Counted from the stretch's first letter, positions 43,876 through 52,118 are shown. The stretch: DNA of 64,000 nucleotides from Flavobacterium sp. K5-23 (GCF_023278045.1 NZ_CP056783.1:1178001-1242000); one strand, 5' to 3'. Made by a program: numbers and translations. Notes: generated from the letters alone by a model not told the origin.

Positions 43876-44151
43876 TTACACGTTTAAAGATTGTAAACTT
43901 GCCTCTACTTCTGAACGTAAAAAGTAAACACGCGAACCAATGCCTAAGGGATTGAGGCGTTTTGACTTGCACCAGTTGTGAACGGTGCTAATATCAACAC
44001 TAAACATATCCGCTACGTTTTTACGCGTCAAATACTCTTTTGGTTGTGTTGGTTGGTAGAGTTTAAAGAAATTCTCTAATTGATTTTTTACGCCCTCGTT
44101 AATTTCGTTTTTAAGTTGGTCGTTGTACTGAATGAATTGAACTGTTTGCAT
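43876..44151 (-). CDS. helix-turn-helix (excisionase/MerR-type) protein
   Basis: A 91-residue protein whose second half is a DNA-binding domain: YLTRKNVADMFSVDISTVHNWCKSKRLNPLGIGSRVYFLRSEVEASL (residues 40-86), the HTH_17/excisionase pattern. In small integrative elements such proteins act as recombination directionality factors or as repressors of the replication operon. It is the first gene of a three-gene operon. Its upstream gap carries GTAC-ended dyads at 44201-44238, a candidate operator. Confidence 0.85.
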   Translation of the reverse strand: MQTVQFIQYNDQLKNEINEGVKNQLENFFKLYQPTQPKEYLTRKNVADMFSVDISTVHNWCKSKRLNPLGIGSRVYFLRSEVEASLQSLNV

Positions 44152-44200
44152 ATCTAATTTGTTTTAAATTATTTCGATATACAAAGGTTAAAATGTGGTC

Positions 44201-44238
44201 GTACTATGGGAAGTACATAGTTGTACTTTTTACGGTAC
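44201..44238. promoter_or_regulatory. four GTAC half-sites in two dyads
   Basis: GTAC occurs at 44201, 44213, 44223 and 44235. This gives two GTAC-N8-GTAC units whose centres are 22 bp apart, about two helical turns. They lie 50-87 bp upstream of the HTH gene and just after the 250-residue gene stop (minus strand). Likely operator for the element's regulator. Confidence 0.5.
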
Positions 44239-44239
44239 T

Positions 44240-44992
44240 CTAATGGTTTTGAAGTTTAAACCAGTCTAATGCGAGCGAAAAATCTTCCTCTTTTGGAGTA
44301 GTTTTTACATTATCGTACGTTTTTAATTGCCCTGATGTTTCTGAGTATTCTTTATCAAACCAAGTAAAAAATTCTGTTGGTCGTTGATGTATGAATTGAG
44401 GTTTATTATTATACATTTTCCAATAGTAAAATATTAAATCCGATTGACGTCCTTTTGTGTTTACTGGTCGAATGTGTTCCTTTAAAATATACTCAAACAG
44501 TTCAAAACCATTATTACAAAATATGTTTTCGTGTTTTTGTTTTTTTTGAACTTTGCTAACGTCGTTTTGAATTACAAACACTTCATTTTCGTTAAATTGA
44601 TTTGCTTTTTTATTATTTAAAAACAATAATATCTTTTCAATAGATGCTCGTACTTCTTTAATTGTTCTAAATTCATCAATAGTTTTATTTTTAAAAAACA
44701 GATTTTTAAAATTGATTACTACTTCCTCATTAGAAAACGTTGTTTCTATATCTTCATTTTTAAATTCTTCTAAATTTTCAATATATTCAATAACCTCGAG
44801 CGCGGTTTTAAAACTTAAAATTTCGTTTTCAATAAATGAGTTTTGAGTGTTGTCTTCATATTCTTTTAAATGTTCAACTAAATTAATGTAATATGTAAGT
44901 TCATATTCAGAGAACACTAAATAATTACTTCTATTCTCTAATCTATCACTATTGTAAACTTCATCTAAAAAGTCTTTTTTGTTTTTAAACAT
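44240..44992 (-). CDS. unknown element protein
   Basis: A 250-residue acidic, helical protein: KKDFLDEVYNSDRLENRSNY, IENEILSFKTALEVIEYIENL, then a tail with GRQSDLIFYYWKMYNNKPQFI and PTEFFTWFDKEYSE. No family is recognised. The C-terminal module recalls the tail of uncharacterised proteins found beside Bacteroidota integrases, but I cannot name it. It lies between integrase and HTH gene on the same strand. Direct repeats related to those before the integrase precede it (45017-45062), so the two are probably co-regulated. Confidence 0.6.
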   Translation of the reverse strand: MFKNKKDFLDEVYNSDRLENRSNYLVFSEYELTYYINLVEHLKEYEDNTQNSFIENEILSFKTALEVIEYIENLEEFKNEDIETTFSNEEVVINFKNLFFKNKTIDEFRTIKEVRASIEKILLFLNNKKANQFNENEVFVIQNDVSKVQKKQKHENIFCNNGFELFEYILKEHIRPVNTKGRQSDLIFYYWKMYNNKPQFIHQRPTEFFTWFDKEYSETSGQLKTYDNVKTTPKEEDFSLALDWFKLQNH

Positions 44993-45016
44993 TTTTGCCT
45001 GTATTGATTAAACTAT

Positions 45017-45062
45017 TTTGAACGGTTTTTTACTGTAAATAGGTTTATTTGAACTTTTAAAC
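45017..45062. promoter_or_regulatory. operator-like repeats before the 250-residue gene
   Basis: TTTTGAACGGTT (45017-45028) and TGAACTTTTAAAC (45050-45062) repeat words found before the integrase (46462-46490). The first is identical to 46467-46478 and the second differs at one base. Confidence 0.5.
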
Positions 45063-45080
45063 CTCAGCTAATATAATTCT

Positions 45081-46457
45081 TTATTCGTTGCTAACAATTC
45101 TTAATTGAGGTTCTTTGTCTTTGTTGAGGTCTTCGTAAAACTTCATAAATAAATCTGCGTTGGCGTCTTTGTCTTCTCTTTTGTTTATGTAAGTTAAAAA
45201 CAAAGATTCTTTGGAATGTCCACTAATGCCAATTAGTACGGCGGTTGGTATCTTTTTATAGTAATTAGTACAGAAACTTCGGCGAAAACAATGACTCGCA
45301 ATTAGTTCATACTTTGGATATTTGCCTAACTCTTTGCGGTTGGTTTCGGTATTTAGTTTTGTGCCCTTTACGACCTCAACAATGCCCGCCAGTTTACAAA
45401 TAACCTTTACATAATCGTTTAGTTTTTGGTGTTGTATCTCTTTGGGTAAATTGTTTTCTACTATGTCTAAAACGTGCGGGGCAATAATTCCAACCGTTAC
45501 ACTTTTTTTTGTTTTCTGTTGTACTATGTCAATGTAAATGCCTTTTGCAGTACGTCTAATATTCTCGTTTTTTATTTTCAGTAAATCCCCGCCACGTTGC
45601 CCAATTTCACAACCAATCAAAACCCAATTTCGGGCGTTGTTTAGTGCGTCTGTTGTAATTGCAAGGTTCTTTGTTAGTTCGGGATTGTCTATTTTAAATT
45701 TTTTAAGTAGTACCTCATCATTAAAATCAATGTTTTTGATAATATCGAGTTCGTCAAATGATAAAATTTGAATGTAACGGTCGTTTTCGCTCTCTCTAAA
45801 GTGTTGTATTGTCTTTGAGTAGGGTGTTATAGTAATTTCGTTTTTTTCGGCGTCTATGCAAACAGTTTTTAATATCTCTAATTGTTTGCCTGAGTAGTTT
45901 GTCGAGTAGTTTTTAATGTTAACTAACCAGTTCGTAAATTTATCAACAAAGGGTTTTGTAATGCCTACAAAGTGGATTTGTTTTTTTGAGGTCTTTTGAT
46001 ATTCTGTAATGATGTTTTTAAATAAGGTATAGTTTTTAATGGTGCTCTTACTCAAACCAATTTTAAACCCGCCGTTTGTTCTTACTTTGCGTGTGTTCGC
46101 ATTGTCTATTATGTACTGGATATGATTAACCAATAAACCTGAGTCCGTTTTTTCTACTCTTTCAAAACAATCTTTAATTTGAGAGTCGAGCCAAAACGAG
46201 TCAATTAAAACATTGTTGCCTAAATCTTTGTTGAGGTTGTTGTAAATGAATGAGTCTAATTTTTTGAGGTTGCTAAAAATTAGTTTGTTTTCTGTATTGT
46301 TTTGTTTTGGGCGGTCGGTGTCTTTGCTCCAGTCTTTTGGATTAATTGTAAACCCTGTATTTAATTCTAAATCGTTGCCTCTACTTAACGTTACGCGCAC
46401 TTTTATAGATACGTTTTTGTTTGCCTTACTTCTTAATCTGAATTGTACTGTTGCCAT
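45081..46457 (-). CDS. tyrosine recombinase/integrase
   Basis: A 458-residue integrase of the Bacteroidota type. An arm-binding-like N-terminus (ATVQFRLRSKANKNVSIKVRV) and a SAM-like core-binding domain (residues 105-200) precede the catalytic domain. Active-site residues can be read: R288 (EIGQRGGDLL), K315 or K317, H389-x-x-R392 (SHCFRRSF), H414 (ISGHSK) and nucleophile Y423. All are intact. The gene lies 240 bp from attR and reads inward. It should integrate and excise the element by recombining the 32-bp tRNA-Leu repeat. Confidence 0.93.
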   Translation of the reverse strand: MATVQFRLRSKANKNVSIKVRVTLSRGNDLELNTGFTINPKDWSKDTDRPKQNNTENKLIFSNLKKLDSFIYNNLNKDLGNNVLIDSFWLDSQIKDCFERVEKTDSGLLVNHIQYIIDNANTRKVRTNGGFKIGLSKSTIKNYTLFKNIITEYQKTSKKQIHFVGITKPFVDKFTNWLVNIKNYSTNYSGKQLEILKTVCIDAEKNEITITPYSKTIQHFRESENDRYIQILSFDELDIIKNIDFNDEVLLKKFKIDNPELTKNLAITTDALNNARNWVLIGCEIGQRGGDLLKIKNENIRRTAKGIYIDIVQQKTKKSVTVGIIAPHVLDIVENNLPKEIQHQKLNDYVKVICKLAGIVEVVKGTKLNTETNRKELGKYPKYELIASHCFRRSFCTNYYKKIPTAVLIGISGHSKESLFLTYINKREDKDANADLFMKFYEDLNKDKEPQLRIVSNE

Positions 46458-46461
46458 TTTG

Positions 46462-46490
46462 TGAACTTTTGAACGGTTGAACTTTTGAAC
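46462..46490. promoter_or_regulatory. direct repeats before the integrase
   Basis: TGAACTTTTGAAC occurs twice (46462-46474, 46478-46490), 16 bp apart, between the integrase promoter and its ATG. A repressor bound here would block integrase transcription. Confidence 0.55.
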
Positions 46491-46494
46491 TACT

Positions 46495-46527
46495 CAAATA
46501 TAGTGATTTTTGTAATACGTTTCGCAA
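46495..46527 (-). promoter_or_regulatory. integrase promoter
   Basis: On the minus strand TTG (46527-46525) and TATATTTG (46502-46495) are 22 bp apart, matching TTG-N(17-23)-TAnnTTTG. The integrase ATG lies 37 bp downstream. The -33 box touches the arm-site block, so integrase binding could repress its own gene. Confidence 0.55.
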
Positions 46528-46550
46528 ACTTGCCCAACCATTGCCCAACC
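46527..46550. promoter_or_regulatory. candidate right integrase arm site (TTGCCCAACC twice)
   Basis: Identical 24-bp block to 41194-41217 and in the same orientation. It is 147 bp from attR; the left block is 52 bp from attL. Both flank the core in the predicted circular form. Confidence 0.6.
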
Positions 46551-46696
46551 GTTTTAAGTTTTCATTCAATTTCATTCAATTTCGTTCTATTGTTAGGCAC
46601 TAATTAAAAAACTTGTTAAGTCATGAATTTATTGAGTTATTAAGTTATTTTTGTAGTGTTTTTGGGAGATTGTCAAAAGTGCCTGATTGTGTGTTT

Positions 46697-46728
46697 AGGC
46701 GTGTAGGTTCGAGTCCTATTATCCGCAC
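46697..46728. repeat. attR: 32-bp direct repeat
   Basis: Identical to 41111-41142. It is a 3' tRNA-Leu fragment (T arm and acceptor strand) with no upstream half, as left by site-specific integration into the tRNA gene. The original tRNA terminator hairpin (ACCCAAAACATTAGTGTTTT type, 46735-46765) follows. Confidence 0.92.
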
Positions 46729-46734
46729 ATTGAA

Positions 46735-46765
46735 ACCCAAAACATTAGTGTTTTGGGTTTTTTGT
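46735..46765 (+). terminator. original terminator of the tRNA-Leu locus
   Basis: AAACCCAAAACA and TGTTTTGGGTTT pair across a short loop, followed by T-rich DNA. It is separated from its tRNA by the inserted element. The stretch from here to 46965 holds nothing recognisable. Confidence 0.7.
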
Positions 46766-46965
46766 TTTTAAGAGCTTTCCAGACCATTCCTTTTTTTGTT
46801 TGAATTCAAAACCTTTGATTAGAACGAAATTAACGTAAACATTAGTTTTTAAACTATCCTAGAATTAGAAACTTTAGTAATATATAATTGTCCCAATGAC
46901 TTCGCTTAACATAATTTATAACTGTGTTTTTTGTATCTCTCTATAAAGGACCTTGCATTTAAAAC

Positions 46966-46997
46966 AAAACCCTCTTTTAGATACTAAAAGAGGGTTT
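46966..46997. terminator. strong hairpin terminator
   Basis: A 14-bp stem AAAACCCTCTTTTAG / CTAAAAGAGGGTTTT with a 3-nt loop lies 21 bp beyond the Gre-like gene stop (minus strand). Confidence 0.88.
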
Positions 46998-47017
46998 TTA
47001 AAAACAAGTTGTTTTCA

Positions 47018-47464
47018 TTAATATATATCTAGAATATCATATTCCGTTTCATTGTATTTGAAAGTAGTTCCTTTTGCAAGACCTCGCATCACTGCGTATA
47101 TAGGTGCTTTAAACGACATTCCGAAAAACTCATTGCCTTCAACTTCAAATTTTTCAATAGAAACGCAAATATAAAAAGTCATTTTATTGGTTACTACAAC
47201 CGCTCCGGGTTCTACTACATCAGAAACTTTTGAGGGGTCTAAGTTTTTTAGGAATTCCATTTCCCGTTGTGCGAATTCAAGTTCTTTACCAATGGCATTG
47301 AGTAATTCCATTTTACCCGCTGTGCGGCTTTCGGACTGGCTTGGTGAATGATCATGGTCCATAGCGTCCGATTCCATATTCTCCAATCGATTTGTGAAAC
47401 TTTCAATTAAATCGTTCTGTTTTTGAAGACAAGCTTCAAGTATCAGGTTTTTGTCAATATTCAT
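47018..47464 (-). CDS. GreA/GreB-like protein
   Basis: A 148-residue protein with a Gre-type layout. Residues 1-75 form a coiled coil with an acidic His/Asp tip (ESDAMDHDHSPSQSESRTAG). Residues 80-148 fit the Gre C-terminal fold (VEPGAVVVTNKMTFYICVSI, ISFKAPIYAVMRGLAKGTTF-like). Gre factors enter the RNA polymerase secondary channel and stimulate transcript cleavage. Shorter coiled coil and divergent C-terminus make it a relative rather than a clear GreA. The gene is alone, with its own terminator. Confidence 0.55.
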   Translation of the reverse strand: MNIDKNLILEACLQKQNDLIESFTNRLENMESDAMDHDHSPSQSESRTAGKMELLNAIGKELEFAQREMEFLKNLDPSKVSDVVEPGAVVVTNKMTFYICVSIEKFEVEGNEFFGMSFKAPIYAVMRGLAKGTTFKYNETEYDILDIY

Positions 47465-47816
47465 ATGTTATTTTTTTATGTCAATTATGTGAATGACTAA
47501 ATTTAATACATTTTAACCGAATAGTCATAATAGGAAATAGTAAAAGAATTGATCTCTGTCAGAAATTGCAAGTAGATTATTATTATAAGTTTCTGATGAT
47601 TTTAGAAAATTCGCAATTGCATTCCTTGTTCCGTTTTTGTAACTACTTTCTTCGAAGGACTTACTGTTTTTATGTTAGTAGAAATTTGCACATATTTAAA
47701 TTTTAAATCTCATTATAAAAACTAAAAAGAGGCTGTCCGTAAATTGCTTTTCGGGCAGCCTCTTCTATTTTAGTATGCAGTATTTCTGTACAAAAGTTTC
47801 TAATTATAAGTGTTTT
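47465..47816. other. 352-bp intergenic region
   Basis: AT-rich, no credible gene. It contains the terminator at 47727-47764 and nothing else that I recognise. Confidence 0.5.
47727..47764 (-). terminator. rho-independent terminator
   Basis: A stem AAGAGGCTGTCCG / CGGGCAGCCTCTT (one G-T pair) with a 12-nt loop, 52 bp beyond the 230-residue gene stop. Confidence 0.85.
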
Positions 47817-48509
47817 TTATAATGTAGATATGAAATTCACAATACTTATTAAGTCCGTTTCTTCTTTAAATGAATAATTGGTTGTTTTAAAAAAGGTGTT
47901 TATTTCTCCTGTTTTGTTAGGATATATTTGCTGAATTTGTTTTTTGTTATTTGGCATAGGAATCACAGTGTTGTCACTAAGTCCTAGATAATATTCTTTA
48001 TTGGCTTTAATGAATTTTGCAGGTTGGTATTTGTCGTAACCGGTTTTTGGTTGTTTTTCTGGTTTAACAATTGTCTTGTCTCTTCTTAACAAAGAAAAAT
48101 TATTTGTTTTAGATATTTCTACTAAATAACCATTGATGATTGTGTTTGTGTTGACTTTGTAGTTGACCAAAATTAATTTATAATTTATTAAATTTATAAA
48201 TATTGAATTGTATTTATTGTCTTTTGGCAACATGAAAATCTTTTTATCCTCGGTTTGTATTTCAATTTGGTCTGATTCTTCATTATATCTTCCCATAATT
48301 TCGAAGTCAAGCCCAGAAATATCAGCAGGAAAAAACAACAAGTTGTTATAAGGTGACCCTTCAATATTTTCATGTTTTACAAAATTGAATCCTTTATTTC
48401 TAGATATCGTTGATATCCATTCTTGTGGAAGCATTTTACTGTGATCTTGTGCTGTCAATATGTTAATAGAAGATAGAAGTCCTATCGAAAATAAAATTAT
48501 TTTTTTCAT
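47817..48509 (-). CDS. exported hypothetical protein
   Basis: A 230-residue protein with a signal peptide ending at ILTAQ (about residue 21). The mature part is beta-rich (IISGLDFEIMGRYNEESDQIEIQT-like, TIINGYLVEISKTNNFSLLRRD). No family recognised. It begins 11 bp after the DUF885 lipoprotein gene on the same strand, so it is probably co-transcribed with it. No function is claimed. Confidence 0.65.
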   Translation of the reverse strand: MKKIILFSIGLLSSINILTAQDHSKMLPQEWISTISRNKGFNFVKHENIEGSPYNNLLFFPADISGLDFEIMGRYNEESDQIEIQTEDKKIFMLPKDNKYNSIFINLINYKLILVNYKVNTNTIINGYLVEISKTNNFSLLRRDKTIVKPEKQPKTGYDKYQPAKFIKANKEYYLGLSDNTVIPMPNNKKQIQQIYPNKTGEINTFFKTTNYSFKEETDLISIVNFISTL

Positions 48510-48520
48510 TATAAATTATG

Positions 48521-50284
48521 TTAGTTGTTTTCAATCCAATTATTAATTTTTTTCTCCAATAGAGCCAAAGGCATTACACCTGACTCTAATACTTTTTCAT
48601 GATATTTCTTAATATCAAATTTCGTTCCCATTTTCTCTTGGGCTCTTTTACGGAGTTCTATTATTTTTAATTGCCCTATTTTGTAGGACAATGCTTGGCC
48701 AGGAATTGCCATATAACGTTCTATTTCAGGAATAATACTGGCTTCGCTTTCTGCTTCATTTTCCAAAGAATATTTAATGGCTTGTTCTCTAGTCCATCCT
48801 TTAGAATGTAGACCAGTGTCTACAACTAATCGTATGGCTCTATGCATTTCATTTCCTAACATTCCAAAATATTGATAAGGATCTTGATACAGTCCTAATT
48901 CTTTTCCTAAACTCTCAGTATATAATGCCCAACCTTCTCCATAAGCACCAAACCAATTGAATTTCCTGAAATCAGGCAGTGAGCTGCTTTCCTGTTGTAA
49001 TGAAATCTGGAAATGATGTCCCGGAATAGCTTCGTGTAAAAACAAATCTTCGTCTCCGTAAATGTTATAGTTTTTCACATTTGGAATTGGAACGTAAAAT
49101 ATCCCAGGGCGTGAGCCATCTGCAGTACCTTGCATATATTCCGCGCTGGCTGTTTTCTCTCTGAAAGCTTCAGTACGTCTAATTTCAAATTTAGTTTTGG
49201 GTTGCAATGAAAACAACTTGTCTACATTTGGTTTAATGCGAGTGTAGATACTTTGAAAATTTGCGATAACTTGTTCTGGTTTAGTAAATGGTTTCAGTTC
49301 TTTTTTATTTCGAACTTCATCAAAAAACGCAATTAATGTTCCTTTGAATCCTACTTCATTTTTCACTTTTTCCATTTCGGCATTTAAACGAGCCGCTTCT
49401 TTAAGACCTAATTCGTGAATTTCTTCCGGAGTCATTTCAGTAGTAGTCCATTGTTTTGCGTAAGCTTTGTAAAGATCTTTCCCTATGGTTAAATCCCCAA
49501 TTCCACTTGTTGATCTTGAAGCTGGCAGGTATTCTTCTTTTAGAAAAGTGGCCATTTTCTTGTAACTTGGAATTAATTTTTCGTTAATTGTGGCTGTGTA
49601 TTTTGTGGTTAAATCTTTTTTTACCTTATCGGAAAAATTTGCCGGCATCAGTTTAATTGCTGAATAAAACAAGTTATCTTCTATGTTTGGAGTTGCCATA
49701 TCATCAAACTGCGGAATTAGTTTCACGGTTAACGCCTTAGGTAAAACCAGTTTTTTATCGATTCCTTTTTTCATGTACACCATCGCAGAGTCAATCCAAA
49801 TTGTGTAGCTGTCCATTCTCTTTAGAAAATTAGTATAGTCTTTTTCAGTTTTAAAAGGCTGTGCACTTGTTCCTCCAGCAAACTGTCCCATAGTTAAATG
49901 TATACCTTCAAACTGGTTAATAGGCATCAAGTTTGTTGGTAATTTCAATAAGTTTTTACCAACTTCAACCTCCCATTTAATGATCTCGTAACTATTTTTT
50001 TCTTCTTCTGAGAGTTGGGTTTTATCAATATTTGCGATCGCTTTTCCATACTTATCAAAGAAATCTTCTTGCGTTTTTCTATAACTGTCGGTCATTTCAA
50101 ACGGCAACTGATCATTGTATTCGTTTTGTCCATTTTGAGTTGCCGCTAGCGGGTTTAACACGTTTTTATCGTCAAAATAGTTTTTTGTTAGGGTCGTAAA
50201 ATCTTGCTTTTCATCAGCAGATTTACAGTTAGTCAGGAAGAGAGCTAAAGCAATAGCGACTAATAAAAGTGTGGTTTTTTTCAT
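48521..50284 (-). CDS. DUF885 family lipoprotein (putative metallopeptidase)
   Basis: A 587-residue lipoprotein, C20 being the lipidated cysteine (LFLTNCKSA). It belongs to DUF885, putative zinc peptidases with the motif HEAIPGHH (residues 417-424) and a downstream glutamate (EGWALYTESL). The periplasmic or surface location follows from the lipobox. The substrate is unknown. It is the first gene of a two-gene minus-strand unit with the 230-residue protein. Confidence 0.9.
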   Translation of the reverse strand: MKKTTLLLVAIALALFLTNCKSADEKQDFTTLTKNYFDDKNVLNPLAATQNGQNEYNDQLPFEMTDSYRKTQEDFFDKYGKAIANIDKTQLSEEEKNSYEIIKWEVEVGKNLLKLPTNLMPINQFEGIHLTMGQFAGGTSAQPFKTEKDYTNFLKRMDSYTIWIDSAMVYMKKGIDKKLVLPKALTVKLIPQFDDMATPNIEDNLFYSAIKLMPANFSDKVKKDLTTKYTATINEKLIPSYKKMATFLKEEYLPASRSTSGIGDLTIGKDLYKAYAKQWTTTEMTPEEIHELGLKEAARLNAEMEKVKNEVGFKGTLIAFFDEVRNKKELKPFTKPEQVIANFQSIYTRIKPNVDKLFSLQPKTKFEIRRTEAFREKTASAEYMQGTADGSRPGIFYVPIPNVKNYNIYGDEDLFLHEAIPGHHFQISLQQESSSLPDFRKFNWFGAYGEGWALYTESLGKELGLYQDPYQYFGMLGNEMHRAIRLVVDTGLHSKGWTREQAIKYSLENEAESEASIIPEIERYMAIPGQALSYKIGQLKIIELRKRAQEKMGTKFDIKKYHEKVLESGVMPLALLEKKINNWIENN

Positions 50285-50479
50285 ATTTGGTTAATATTTT
50301 TTAATAGAATTTGTATCGCCATTTTTCATTTTTGTTGTGGTTTTGAATGGTGGTGATTTCATAAATAATTATTAGTGTGTTACCAATAAGTTATTAGCTA
50401 ACCCATTGTAAATGAGTTTTTATGCTGTTGTAAAACTAATGGATAATCAGTTATATACTGTTAATGTTGTATTAAAAAA

Positions 50480-50842
50480 TTAACCGTGGTATACTCTCGA
50501 AGCAATAATCTTGTTTTCCTTTACCACTAATACTTCTGCAATAAGCATATTTTCTTCATTTTCCACAGTTCTGATATACTCCATAAAAACACGGTCTCCG
50601 TTTGCGGTAAGTGATGTTACTTTGTAATTAAGGCTTGGCAATCTGTCAAATGCATCTTGCCACCATTCCCGTAATGCTTGTTTTCCTATTACTAGACCAT
50701 TAGTTTGAGGTTGTCTAATTTTTAACTTCGGGCTAAAATGTTCGGCATCTTCATCGTATAAGGATAAGAGTTGCTCTAGATTGTGATTGTTAAAGGCTTC
50801 GAACCATTTGAAGGCAATATTTTGTAGTTTCTCAGGTGTCAT
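50480..50842 (-). CDS. SnoaL/NTF2-like protein
   Basis: A 120-residue protein with the NTF2-like cone fold: AFKWFEAFNNHNLEQLLSLYDEDAEHFSP (residues 10-38), then GKQALREWWQDAFDRLPSLNYKVTSL and a final strand pair. Such proteins include isomerases, hydrolases and binding proteins, so the role cannot be given. It is a single gene. Confidence 0.85.
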   Translation of the reverse strand: MTPEKLQNIAFKWFEAFNNHNLEQLLSLYDEDAEHFSPKLKIRQPQTNGLVIGKQALREWWQDAFDRLPSLNYKVTSLTANGDRVFMEYIRTVENEENMLIAEVLVVKENKIIASRVYHG

Positions 50843-50858
50843 AGAGTTTGTTTTATAA

Positions 50859-50893
50859 AAAAATTCCCGCTAAAAACAGAGCAGGAATTTTTT
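50859..50893 (-). terminator. terminator of the pseudouridine synthase gene
   Basis: AAAAATTCC and GGAATTTTT pair with additional GC/GC pairing, about 47 bp beyond the gene stop on the minus strand. Confidence 0.8.
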
Positions 50894-50939
50894 AATTATA
50901 TTTATGTAACGGTACAAAAGCACTGTTTATTATTCAGTC

Positions 50940-51848
50940 TTAAGTATTTTTCAAGTTGATAACTTCTTGCTCAGTTAAATGTCTCCAGATTCCACGAGGT
51001 AAGTTTTTCTTAGTTAAACCTGCAAAAGCAACTCTGTCTATTCTTAAAACATCATAGCTGAAGTTTTCGAATATAGAACGTACCACTTTTACATTTGAAG
51101 ATTTAATTTTTAATCCAATCTCACTTTTAGATTCACCTTCAATATAGCTTACATCTTCGATATAAACTCTGTGACCATCTATAACAAGTCCTTTGTTTAT
51201 TTTTTCTAAATCTTCAAATTTTAGATTTTTGTCTAATGAAACTTGATAGATTTTCGAAGATTTTTGATTTGGCAAAGTGAATTTACGTAACATATCTGTG
51301 TCATTGGTAAACAATAACAATCCAGTTGTGTTTTTATCCATTCTTCCCACCGCTCCAATTTTTGAAGTTGTCGATCCTTTAACCAATTCTAATACATTAC
51401 GAAATTCTTGACCTTCATCAAGTGCAGTCGTAAAGTTTTTAGGTTTGTTAAGTAAAATGTATACTTTCTTCTCTGGTGTTAAAACAATTCCGTCAAAGTT
51501 TACTACGTCACCTGGTTTAACCATATAACCCATTTCGATAACCGGAATTCCGTTTACTCTTACGTTTCCTGATTGGATATAGATATCCGCATCACGACGT
51601 GAACAAGTTCCAGAATTTGAAATATATTTGTTCAAACGGATTTCATCCGCTACTTTTGGTCTCTTTGGAGCCTGATTTGGCTTTTTCTCTACTTTATCAG
51701 TAGCAATATCTTCAACTTTAGTGTTGGGTTTTGCTTTTTTTGGTCCCTGTGCCCTCTTTTGCATCGCAGGTTTTGGCTTGTTAGAACTTGGTCTTGAGCT
51801 ATTTACTCTTGGACCACTTCCTTTATTACTGCCTTGTTTGTTATTCAT
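50940..51848 (-). CDS. 23S rRNA pseudouridine synthase (RluB/RsuA family)
   Basis: A 302-residue enzyme. The first 65 residues are a basic, Ser/Pro/Lys-rich tail. An S4 RNA-binding domain follows (IRLNKYISNSGTCSRRDADIYIQSGNVRVNG), and then the RsuA/RluB catalytic domain with D in GRMDKNTTGLLLFT (near residue 168). It converts a uridine in large or small subunit rRNA to pseudouridine; target site is not fixed by sequence. The tail may help rRNA contact. Single gene. Confidence 0.9.
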   Translation of the reverse strand: MNNKQGSNKGSGPRVNSSRPSSNKPKPAMQKRAQGPKKAKPNTKVEDIATDKVEKKPNQAPKRPKVADEIRLNKYISNSGTCSRRDADIYIQSGNVRVNGIPVIEMGYMVKPGDVVNFDGIVLTPEKKVYILLNKPKNFTTALDEGQEFRNVLELVKGSTTSKIGAVGRMDKNTTGLLLFTNDTDMLRKFTLPNQKSSKIYQVSLDKNLKFEDLEKINKGLVIDGHRVYIEDVSYIEGESKSEIGLKIKSSNVKVVRSIFENFSYDVLRIDRVAFAGLTKKNLPRGIWRHLTEQEVINLKNT

Positions 51849-52118
51849 AATATTCTATAATTTGCGCAAAGATACTATTTATATCATTGATAATCAATGA
51901 TTGCTGATTATAAAACGCTAACTACCTAGTTAATAAGTTTTTATTTCAGTTTTTGAAGCTATTTCGCTATTAATTATTTTCTTTTATTTCGAAAGAAAAA
52001 AATGTTGTGAATATCTAAAATTGCAGGACTCTAGATTCTAAAGATAATATATTAATTGGGTGAGTTCCTTAGAAATGTGAAGATTGTTATTTCAAGATTT
52101 TAACCGTAAAATGTTTGT

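Larger units (their letters stand above)
46458..46696. other. non-coding right end of the element
   Basis: Holds operator repeats, integrase promoter and arm block, then an ATTCAATTTC triplet (46563-46586) and unremarkable AT-rich sequence to attR. No gene seen. Confidence 0.5.
41111..46728. mobile_element. small integrative element in tRNA-Leu
   Basis: The element spans about 5.6 kb between perfect 32-bp att repeats. It carries, all on the minus strand, a tyrosine integrase next to attR, a 250-residue unknown protein, an HTH (excisionase-type) protein, a 140-residue unknown protein and a putative replication protein. A roughly 900-bp repeat-rich non-coding region lies next to attL. No capsid, portal, terminase, Zot or recognisable relaxase/T4CP gene is present. 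It is therefore a small replicating integrative element, a mobilisable plasmid-like element or a phage satellite; sequence alone does not decide. Confidence 0.88.

Noticed and set aside
41111..46728. A defective tailed or filamentous prophage.
   Set aside because: No capsid, portal, terminase, tail or Zot gene is present and all genes look intact, so decay is not the simplest reading.
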